A stretch of DNA of 19,959 bases from contig JBBSBK010000070.1 in the NCBI GenBank assembly GCA_038251315.1, forward strand, positions 1 to 19,959. The letters run 5' to 3'. A program made the translations under genes and the position numbers. Each line of letters opens with the position of its first letter. Within the stretch, counting starts at the first letter, position 1. The notes beneath the pieces are model-generated. The model was not told the origin of the DNA. It ran no database searches and saw only the letters and a list, made by a program, of their open reading frames with translations. This stretch comes from JBBKXP01 sp038251315 (GTDB lineage: Bacteria; Pseudomonadota; Alphaproteobacteria; Rhodobacterales; Rhodobacteraceae). Below are positions 7,394-14,192 of the stretch, one piece after another.

Positions 7394-8254
7394 ATGTCAG
7401 GCAGCAGGACAGCCGGTTCACAGGGCAGGGCGATTGCCAAAGCGGTGCTTTTGGCCGCAATCCTGTTGGGCGGTTGCGGGAAAAAGAACGACACCATCGG
7501 TTCGGCCGATCTGGAAAGCTATACCGCCGAAGAAATCTATCAACGCGGCGAATTCGAACTGGAACGCGGCAAGGCCGATACCGCCTCTCAATACTTTGGC
7601 GAGATCGAGCGGCTGTATCCCTATTCGGAGTGGGCCAAACGATCGCTGATCATGCAGGCGTTTTCGCTCCACAAGGACGGAAATTACCCTGAGAGTCGCG
7701 CCGCGGCGCAGCGGTTCCTTGATTTCTACCCGGCGGATGACGACGCTGCCTATGCCCAGTATCTGCTGGCCTTGTCGTATTATGACCAGATCGACGAGGT
7801 CGGGCGCGATCAGGGCCTGACTTTTCAGGCGCTGCAGGCCCTGCGCGCAGTCATCGAACTTTATCCCGACAGCGAATATTCCCGCTCGGCGGTCCTGAAA
7901 TTCGATCTGGCGTTCGACCACCTGGCGGCGAAGGAAATGGAGATTGGCCGCTACTATCTCAAACGCAAGAATTATGCCGCCGCGATCAACCGGTTTCGGG
8001 TCGTCGTTGAACAGTTCCAGACCACAAGCCAGACGCCCGAGGCGTTGCACCGACTGGTCGAGGCCTACCTGTCACTTGGTCTGACTGACGAAGCGCAAAC
8101 GGCGGGCGCAATTCTGGGCCACAACTTTCAGTCGACCGAGTGGTATCAGGAGAGCTATGGGCTGCTGACCGGGCAGGGGCTTCAGATGCGTTCGACGGGC
8201 AACAACTGGCTGTCGTCGATCTATCGGCAGGTCGTGCGCGGCAATTGGCTGTGA
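7394..8254 (+). CDS. bamD: Outer membrane protein assembly factor BamD (ComL-like lipoprotein)
   Basis: BamD is the essential lipoprotein of the BAM complex, on the periplasmic face of the outer membrane, where it helps BamA fold beta-barrel proteins. From the ATG at 7394 the protein has 286 residues. It has a basic N-terminus, a hydrophobic stretch and the lipobox LGGC with the lipidated cysteine at residue 28. The residue after Cys is Gly, consistent with transport to the outer membrane. TPR-like repeats follow: EEIYQRGEFELERGKADTAS, YFGEIERLYPYSEWAK, FLDFYPADDDAAYAQYLLALSYYDQI and AVIELYPDSEYSRSAV. The frame is open upstream to 7268, but the signal peptide and a GGGGG ribosome site at 7382-7386 favour 7394. 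Its TGA overlaps a GTG that could start the next gene. Confidence 0.93.
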   Translation: MSGSRTAGSQGRAIAKAVLLAAILLGGCGKKNDTIGSADLESYTAEEIYQRGEFELERGKADTASQYFGEIERLYPYSEWAKRSLIMQAFSLHKDGNYPESRAAAQRFLDFYPADDDAAYAQYLLALSYYDQIDEVGRDQGLTFQALQALRAVIELYPDSEYSRSAVLKFDLAFDHLAAKEMEIGRYYLKRKNYAAAINRFRVVVEQFQTTSQTPEALHRLVEAYLSLGLTDEAQTAGAILGHNFQSTEWYQESYGLLTGQGLQMRSTGNNWLSSIYRQVVRGNWL

Positions 8255-8325
8255 TCACCAGCATTTGGCGGTCGAAGGTTTCTTTGCTGGCGTTCGTTTC
8301 GATTTGCGCAACAAAGAACCGGGTG

Positions 8326-8874
8326 ATGCGATTTTGTTGCTATGCGGCTCTGCTGCTATCGGCGGGTGCCGCCGCTGCTCAGGACATCTCGCAAAACATG
8401 GCGCAGATTGGGGCGGGAAGTTATGTGGTCTATTCCGACGGGCAGAACAGCATAGTCCTGGTCTACCGTGGTCAATCGGGCGGCGCCTGGGTCGTGGATT
8501 TCGTGGCTGGCACCGACCCCAACGGCCCGCGCAAATCGCGCGAATACCGCGATGCCAGCGGGCAAGCCACCAGACTGGAGGTTGTCGATGGACCGACATT
8601 GACCTTCAACCCCAACAACTGCACACGCACCCTTGGCCTCTGCAGGTTCCGGCAAAATGGGCCCGAAGGGCAAACGCTGCAAATCAGGCAAACAGAACTG
8701 GCCCCGGGTGGTTTCAGTTATTCGCTGGCGTTGGTGATGCCCGACCAGACTGAATTCATGCTGGAGCGTGGCACGATGCAGATCGATGCTTTGGGGGTCA
8801 TCAGCGACGGCAGGATCACCGGGCAAGACGGGCCGCAAAAACCGATGCGGTTGGTGCAAGCGGTCTATCGTTAA
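8326..8874 (+). CDS. Small predicted secreted protein of unknown function
   Basis: I do not recognise the family. From the ATG at 8326 the product has 182 residues with a clear signal peptide (MRFCCYAALLLSAGAAAA) and a likely signal peptidase I site after A18, so the mature protein should be periplasmic or secreted. The mature part looks like beta-rich sequence: alternating strands such as SYVVYSDG and SIVLVYRG, and charged turns. It holds two cysteines, C99 and C106, close enough for a disulfide. An alternative start is the GTG at 8251, which overlaps the bamD stop (GTGA); it would put 25 residues before the signal peptide, so I prefer 8326. The gene lies between bamD and recN on the same strand and could share the bamD transcript. 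Codon use and frame are ordinary for the region. Confidence 0.75.
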   Translation: MRFCCYAALLLSAGAAAAQDISQNMAQIGAGSYVVYSDGQNSIVLVYRGQSGGAWVVDFVAGTDPNGPRKSREYRDASGQATRLEVVDGPTLTFNPNNCTRTLGLCRFRQNGPEGQTLQIRQTELAPGGFSYSLALVMPDQTEFMLERGTMQIDALGVISDGRITGQDGPQKPMRLVQAVYR

Positions 8875-8933
8875 CTGTCAGGTCTGGCAGCGTCGCCAAG
8901 GCGATGGCATAACCTGCCGACTGGTGTTTCAAC

Positions 8934-8938
8934 AAGGA
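8934..8938 (+). promoter_or_regulatory. Shine-Dalgarno that favours a TTG start for recN
   Basis: AAGGA at 8934-8938 is 5 bases before TTG at 8944 but 14 bases before the in-frame ATG at 8953. Spacing therefore supports translation from the TTG. Confidence 0.6.
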
Positions 8939-8943
8939 ATACG

Positions 8944-10605
8944 TTGTCCAAAATGCTGCGCGGACTCGACATACGCGACATGCTGATCATCGACCGGCTG
9001 AACCTTGCGTTTCAGCCCGGTCTGAACGTGTTGACCGGCGAAACCGGTGCGGGCAAGTCGATCCTGCTGGACGCGCTCGGGTTTGTCCTTGGCTGGCGCG
9101 GCCGCGCCGAACTGGTCCGCGCCGGGGCCGATCAGGGCGAGGTGACGGCCGTCTTCGATCTGCCCATTGGCCACCCCGCCCGTACGGTTCTTGATACCGC
9201 CGGACTGCCTGCCGCCGACGAACTGATCCTGCGCCGCGTCAATACCGCGGAGGGGCGCAAGACCGCTTGGGTCAACGACCGCCGGGTCAGTGGCGAAGTT
9301 CTGCGCGACCTGTCAGACACGCTGGTCGAACTGCACGGCCAGCATGACGACCGTGGGTTGCTGAACCCGCGCGGCCATCGCCAACTGCTTGATGCTTTTG
9401 CCGCTGATGCGCCGCTGATCGACGCTACCCGCAGCACTTGGCGCGCATTGGGGTCGGGGCAAAAGGCGCTGGATGCCGCCGTCGCGCAATTCGATGCGGT
9501 CCGCGCCGAAGAAGATTATCTGCGCCATGCGGTTGCAGAACTGGACAAACTCGCCCCCGAACATGGGGAAGAAGCGACGCTGGACACCGCCCGCCGCCTG
9601 ATGCAGTCGGGCGAAAAGATCCGCGCCGACATCGCCCGCGCCGCTGATAAACTGGGCGATCAGGGAGCCGAAAGCGCACTGACCGACGCGGCCCGCTGGC
9701 TCGAGACTGTCGCCGACCGGGCCGAAGGGCGACTGGATGCACCACTGGCCGCATTGGAGCGCGCACAGGCCGAACTGGCCGAAGCGCAGGCCGGCGTCGC
9801 CGCCTGTCTGGATGCGCTGACTTTCGACCAGTCGGCGCTGGAGGAGACCGAAGAACGTTTGTTCGCGATCCGCGCACTGGCCCGCAAGCACAACGTCCTG
9901 CCCGACAATCTGGGCAGCTTTGCCGATGATCTGCGGGCCCGGCTGGCGGTGCTGGACGGCGGCGCAAGTGATTTGAAAACTCTGCAAGGCGCGGTGATGA
10001 CGGCGCACATCGCCTACGATGCCGCTGCAGCCACGCTGACCACAGCCCGCACCGCCGCCGCAACGGCGCTGGACGCAACGATGGCTGCCGAACTTGCGCC
10101 GCTGAAGATGGAGCGGGCGGTGTTCACCACGGACATCAGCACCACCGATCCCGGCCCCGAAGGGCGCGACATGGTCGCCTTTACCGTCGCCACCAACCCT
10201 GGCGCGCCCGCAGGACCGCTGAACAAGATCGCTTCGGGCGGCGAACTGTCGCGGTTCCTGCTCGCGCTCAAGGTCTGCTTGACCAAGGACAGCGACGGCC
10301 TGACCCTGATTTTCGACGAAATCGACCGCGGCGTCGGCGGTGCCACGGCGTCAGCGGTCGGGCGCAGGCTGGCCGATCTGGCGCGGGGCGGACAGGTGCT
10401 GGTCGTTACCCACTCGCCGCAGGTTGCCGCCTTGGGCAGCCACCACTGGCGGGTGGAAAAACGACAGGACAAGGCGGCGACGACATCTACCGTCACCGCA
10501 CTCGACCCCGCGGCCCGCGTTGACGAGATCGCCCGAATGCTGTCTGGCGATATCGTCACCGACGCGGCGCGGTCGGCCGCACGGGCGCTGATCGCGGCAC
10601 CTTGA
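8944..10605 (+). CDS. recN: DNA repair protein RecN
   Basis: RecN is an SMC-like ATPase that acts early in recombinational repair of double-strand breaks. The 553-residue product has Walker A GETGAGKS (32-39), a long helical Ala/Glu-rich middle region (about 150-390) that fits the coiled-coil arms, the ABC signature SGGELS (431-436) and Walker B LTLIFDEIDRG (from 453). The switch histidine lies in VTHSPQV. The conserved family opening is MLRxLDIRDMLI, which would begin at the ATG at 8953. The Shine-Dalgarno position instead favours a TTG at 8944, adding three residues (MSK). In the 69-base upstream gap I see no alphaproteobacterial LexA box (GTTC-N7-GTTC). It is the last plus-strand gene before the region of minus-strand genes. 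Confidence 0.96.
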   Translation: MSKMLRGLDIRDMLIIDRLNLAFQPGLNVLTGETGAGKSILLDALGFVLGWRGRAELVRAGADQGEVTAVFDLPIGHPARTVLDTAGLPAADELILRRVNTAEGRKTAWVNDRRVSGEVLRDLSDTLVELHGQHDDRGLLNPRGHRQLLDAFAADAPLIDATRSTWRALGSGQKALDAAVAQFDAVRAEEDYLRHAVAELDKLAPEHGEEATLDTARRLMQSGEKIRADIARAADKLGDQGAESALTDAARWLETVADRAEGRLDAPLAALERAQAELAEAQAGVAACLDALTFDQSALEETEERLFAIRALARKHNVLPDNLGSFADDLRARLAVLDGGASDLKTLQGAVMTAHIAYDAAAATLTTARTAAATALDATMAAELAPLKMERAVFTTDISTTDPGPEGRDMVAFTVATNPGAPAGPLNKIASGGELSRFLLALKVCLTKDSDGLTLIFDEIDRGVGGATASAVGRRLADLARGGQVLVVTHSPQVAALGSHHWRVEKRQDKAATTSTVTALDPAARVDEIARMLSGDIVTDAARSAARALIAAP

Positions 10606-10909
10606 CCAGGACCAAAGCGGACAGCCGATACCCAACCGCAATGCGCAGGTTGGCCCCAAAAATCCAGAATAGCGGGCGATGCCGTGCCGAAAGGCCAAGG
10701 GCGACAAGCCGATGTGTAGTGCGTGAATACCGTCGCACCGTTGCCATCTGCCAGTCGCCCCCGATCGCCGGTTTTCGCGGCGGTTTGAAAAGTTCCAATC
10801 GGCGCCACTCACGGCGTCGCCCGGAAAAAATCTATGTGATCTCGTGCCTTACGGCCTTAGCAATAAAACGCTTCAATGCGACCATCCTGCCCGAGTCGGC
10901 CATCACTCG
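10606..10909. other. Gene-free spacer between the convergent recN and LuxR-hydrolase genes
   Basis: These 304 bases hold no ORF I can support. Reading frames here on both strands are Arg-rich, lack a ribosome site and resemble no family known to me. A 5-bp hairpin, CGCCG (10766-10770), loop GTTTTCG, CGGCG (10778-10782), followed by GTTTG, could be a weak terminator for recN. An A6 run at 10826-10831 (T6 on the minus strand) lies on the far side for the converging transcript. The base composition here is somewhat more mixed than in the flanking genes, which would fit decayed sequence. Confidence 0.5.
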
Positions 10910-12691
10910 TCATCCCCCAAACGGGGTAAACGGCGGCGCGCCCTTGGCATACCGCTCGATCAGGGCCAGCGCGTCGCGCCATTTCAGGAAGAACAGCAGC
11001 TGTCCTGCGTCGGGGTAAACCCGGAAATCGATCCAGGGATAGTCGGCCTGAAATTCGGCCAATGTAGCGGGCGGCACCTGCGGGCATTGCAGCCCGTTCA
11101 GGAAATGCACCGGAATGGTATCGCGCAGCGCCGTCACTTCGTCGCGCCAGTCGGTCGTTTCGTGATGGATCACCTCGCGCGAAAAAGCGTCGTGCGCCGA
11201 ATGGGTGTCTGACAGGGCAACCTCGGACCCGCAGACCATCGCCTCGAACACTTCGGGAATTTCGAACGTCGCCACATCGGCAGGTGATTTTCCATAGACG
11301 GCGTGGATGAACCCGCGCTTGCCCAGACGTCGGGCCAGCGCGAACCCTGCCTTGACCATGAATGGCAGCAGGTGCGGCGTAAAGCGCGCCCCGGCAAGAA
11401 TGAACCGATGCCATTTATCCATCCGGTCATATTGTTCGGGCCGGGTCAGCGGCAGCACGCCACCGCAGGCGACCAGCGCTGTGACCCTTTCGGGATAGGT
11501 GGCGTGCAACGCGAAAGCGATGAAACTGTCGCCGCCAAGGGTCAGCATGGGCACCTGCGCGATGCCCAGATGGTCAAGCAAAGCGACGATATCATCGACG
11601 ATCTGGGTCAGATAGGGCCCGCCCTTGGGCAGGGGGGTCGATGCGCCGTAGCCGGGGCGCACCGGCACGACGATTTTCAGCCCCCTTTTGGCGGCCTCGG
11701 CCTCGGCACTGGCGGGCCAGCGAACCAGCCCGTAATCGAGCGGAAAGAACAGGATCGGCTCCCCGGCCGGATCGCCGAGGATCAGGTAGTCGAGCCGCCG
11801 TCCGTCACGCAGACGCAAGGTCTGAAATGGCCGCGGTTCCAGCGTGTCGAACCCGATAGAAGCCTTGGGCAGGTTCGTGGTTGCGTCGTCGGAATACTGG
11901 ATGATCTCCATCGTCGACAGGGTCAGGCGGACCAGTTCGCTTTGGGTGCGGGTCTCGGTCTTGGCCATGATCGATTTCAACTGGGCGCGGATTGTGTCGA
12001 TGCTGCGCCCGCGTGCCGTCGCCACCTGCGTCAGGCTTAACCCGTCGGTCAGTGCGCGCACCACTTCGGCTTCGGCATGGGTAAGATCGAAAGCCTGGCG
12101 CAACACCTCGCCAAACCCCTCTGGCCAGGCGATTTCCGATGTGACAGCGATGACAAAGGGCGGCGCGTTTTCCGGCCGCACCGACCGCAGGTGAAACACG
12201 ACAAGCCGGTCGAACCGCGCCGACCTCGTGCGGATCACCGTTGGCTGAAGGCTGTTGGACCCCAAAGTGCGGCGGATTTGCTGGGCCAGCATTTCGGCCT
12301 CGCCCTCCGCCAGCGCGATGGCATCGACCCGTGCCCCTTCGGTGACGCCGAGGGTACTGCGAGCCGCCGGATTGACGTCTGTTATCACAAGATTTTGATC
12401 GACGACAAAGGCTGCGGCCCGGTCGATCCGCCCCAGAACCGCCTGCGGACGGGATTGAACGAGATCGGCGATGACGTGGTCCAGCAGTCTGTCAGCACGG
12501 GCGAAATGCCCGGCGAACTGGCCCATGCCGGGATCATCGCCGGAGTTGCTCGCCCCCCGCTGCGGTTGCATCATTGCTTCCCACCGGTCCAGCAGGGCCT
12601 CATAACGCATCGGATCGACCGCGACCTCGTACAGCCGGTCGATAACATCGTCGATCACGTCGGCGGCGGGGGGATTGGATTTCGGGTTCAT
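10910..12691 (-). CDS. PAS-like/LuxR-type HTH/alpha-beta hydrolase fusion, putative regulator
   Basis: The 593-residue product combines three parts. Residues about 85-185 resemble a PAS-type sensor (AAAFVVDQNLVITDVNPAA). Residues about 200-260 form a LuxR/GerE helix-turn-helix (LTHAEAEVVRALTDGLSL then RSIDTIRAQLKSI). Residues about 285-590 form an alpha/beta hydrolase fold (VVPVRPGYGAS, LLDHLGIAQ, HATYPERV). It is likely a cytoplasmic DNA-binding protein with a small-molecule domain. The hydrolase part looks altered. The usual HG after the first strand is PLD (317-319), the nucleophile elbow reads GGDSFI (386-391) rather than GxSxG, and the place of the catalytic His reads AGQL (Q564). It starts with ATG at 12691 with a weak ribosome site and lies 62 bases downstream of the FAD dehydrogenase on the same strand. 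Target genes and ligand are unknown. Confidence 0.85.
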   Translation of the reverse strand: MNPKSNPPAADVIDDVIDRLYEVAVDPMRYEALLDRWEAMMQPQRGASNSGDDPGMGQFAGHFARADRLLDHVIADLVQSRPQAVLGRIDRAAAFVVDQNLVITDVNPAARSTLGVTEGARVDAIALAEGEAEMLAQQIRRTLGSNSLQPTVIRTRSARFDRLVVFHLRSVRPENAPPFVIAVTSEIAWPEGFGEVLRQAFDLTHAEAEVVRALTDGLSLTQVATARGRSIDTIRAQLKSIMAKTETRTQSELVRLTLSTMEIIQYSDDATTNLPKASIGFDTLEPRPFQTLRLRDGRRLDYLILGDPAGEPILFFPLDYGLVRWPASAEAEAAKRGLKIVVPVRPGYGASTPLPKGGPYLTQIVDDIVALLDHLGIAQVPMLTLGGDSFIAFALHATYPERVTALVACGGVLPLTRPEQYDRMDKWHRFILAGARFTPHLLPFMVKAGFALARRLGKRGFIHAVYGKSPADVATFEIPEVFEAMVCGSEVALSDTHSAHDAFSREVIHHETTDWRDEVTALRDTIPVHFLNGLQCPQVPPATLAEFQADYPWIDFRVYPDAGQLLFFLKWRDALALIERYAKGAPPFTPFGG

Positions 12692-12753
12692 CGCGGGTCT
12701 CGCTGGCAGGCGCAGCAGTCATGGTGCTGAAAATCATTCGAAAAATCAAGGGG

Positions 12754-14127
12754 TCAGTTCTGCGCGACGACCTTGCCGGGGTTCATGATCGCGTCTGGGT
12801 CCAACGCCCGCTTGATCTGGCTCATCACGTCCCACCCGGCCCCGTGTTCGGCGGCCATATAACCCAGCTTGCCCAAGCCGACGCCATGTTCGCCCGTTAC
12901 AGTGCCACCCAGCGCCAACGCCCGTTCGGCCATTCGACCCGACAGGATCGCAGCGGCGGCGCTGTCGGCTGCACTGTCGGGATCGATCAACAGAATTGCA
13001 TGGAAATTGCCATCGCCGACATGCCCCAGGATCGGACCGGGAATCGGACTGGCAGCGATATCGGCCTGCGTCTCGGCCACTGCCTGCGCCAGCCGCGAGA
13101 TCGGCACGCAGACATCCGTCACGATGGCGCGGGCGCCGGGGCGGCTTGCAAGGATCGCGTAATAGGCCTCGTGGCGCATCTTCCACAGGCGGTTGCGGTC
13201 TTCGGTCTGCGTCGCATGAACGAACCCCTTGCCGCTGTGATCCGCCACGATGGCCCCGAATATCTCGGCCTGCTCGGCCACCCCTGCCTCGGTCCCGTGG
13301 AATTCGACCAGCAGGTGGGGCAAAGCGGGGAAATCGGCCTGTGAATAGGCGTTTACCGCCAGCGCCGTCGCCGTATCGACGAATTCGATCCGCGCCATCG
13401 GCACTCCGGTCTGGATCGTTTCGATCACCGCATCGACGGCACCGCCGATGGTTTCGAATGCGCAGACTGCCGCCGCAACGGCCTGCGGCTGACCCTGCAG
13501 TTTCAGGGTCAGTTCGGTGATGATCCCCAGCGTCCCCTCGGACCCGACAAACAGCGCCGTCAGGTCATAACCCGCGCTGGATTTGCGCGCCCGTGACCCG
13601 GTGCGAATCACCCGCCCGTCGGCAAGCACGACCTGCAACCCCATCACGTTGTCGCGCATCGTCCCGTAACGCACCGCCGTCGTGCCGCTGGCCCGCGTCG
13701 CCGCCATGCCGCCAAGGGTGGCATTGGCCCCCGGATCGACCGGAAACATCAGCCCCGTCGCCCGCAATTCATCGTTCAGTGCGATCCGGGTGAGTCCCGA
13801 TTGCACGACGCAGTCCATGTCTCCGGCATTGACCGCCAGCACCGCGTTCATCCGGCTCATATCGACCGACACCCCGCCTCGCACAGCCAGCGTGTGTCCC
13901 TCAAGCGCCGTGCCCGCCCCGAAGGCCACCACCGGACAGTGATGTCGGGCGCAGATGCGCACCAGTGCCGCGACGTCGTCGGTCGTTTCAGGATAGGCCA
14001 CAGCGTCGGGTGGCACGGGGGCAAAGTGGCTTTCCGACTGTCCGTGCTGCGCCAGTTCGGCCTTGGTCCGTGCCAGCCGATCCCCTAAAAGCGTTGCAAG
14101 TGCATCAAGTGCGGTCTGAATGGTCAT
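12754..14127 (-). CDS. FAD-linked 2-hydroxyacid dehydrogenase (D-lactate dehydrogenase/GlcD type)
   Basis: This 457-residue protein belongs to the VAO/PCMH flavoprotein family that includes cytochrome-linked D-lactate dehydrogenase, the glycolate oxidase subunit GlcD and D-2-hydroxyglutarate dehydrogenase. These enzymes oxidise D-2-hydroxyacids to 2-oxoacids and pass electrons to a cytochrome or quinone. The FAD-binding half (about 38-180) shows FGAGTALEGHTL (69-80), PVDPGANATLGGMAAT (129-144) and GSEGTLGII (195-203). The C-terminal half carries the metal and substrate residues in GHVGDGNFHA (368-377) and TGEHGVGLGK (411-420). The single-subunit length favours a Dld-like enzyme over the multi-subunit GlcDEF complex, but the substrate cannot be read from sequence. 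The ATG at 14127 follows a G-rich stretch. It is divergent from the CLC gene 65 bases away and is followed by the LuxR-hydrolase gene. Confidence 0.9.
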   Translation of the reverse strand: MTIQTALDALATLLGDRLARTKAELAQHGQSESHFAPVPPDAVAYPETTDDVAALVRICARHHCPVVAFGAGTALEGHTLAVRGGVSVDMSRMNAVLAVNAGDMDCVVQSGLTRIALNDELRATGLMFPVDPGANATLGGMAATRASGTTAVRYGTMRDNVMGLQVVLADGRVIRTGSRARKSSAGYDLTALFVGSEGTLGIITELTLKLQGQPQAVAAAVCAFETIGGAVDAVIETIQTGVPMARIEFVDTATALAVNAYSQADFPALPHLLVEFHGTEAGVAEQAEIFGAIVADHSGKGFVHATQTEDRNRLWKMRHEAYYAILASRPGARAIVTDVCVPISRLAQAVAETQADIAASPIPGPILGHVGDGNFHAILLIDPDSAADSAAAAILSGRMAERALALGGTVTGEHGVGLGKLGYMAAEHGAGWDVMSQIKRALDPDAIMNPGKVVAQN

Positions 14128-14192
14128 GGCCTGCCCCCCGGGTCCGATCCTGCCACAGCTTAGGGGCAGCAGGTGATCGGCGAAAGATCAAG

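Noticed and set aside
10556..10798. Minus-strand 80-codon frame overlapping the end of recN
   Set aside because: It has a TTG start, no ribosome site and Arg-rich sequence, and overlaps recN by 50 bases. Several frames are open here because of the GC content.
10602..11018. Plus-strand 138-codon frame after recN
   Set aside because: Very Arg/Pro/Ser-rich, matches no family known to me, and its last part lies antisense to the LuxR-hydrolase gene.
11303..12730. Plus-strand frames opposite the LuxR-hydrolase gene
   Set aside because: The minus-strand protein has clear HTH and hydrolase features, while the plus frames show only shadow composition.
14150..14169. CTGCC...GGCAG inverted repeat between the divergent FAD dehydrogenase and CLC genes
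   Set aside because: A 5-bp stem with a 10-base loop is expected often by chance in GC-rich DNA.
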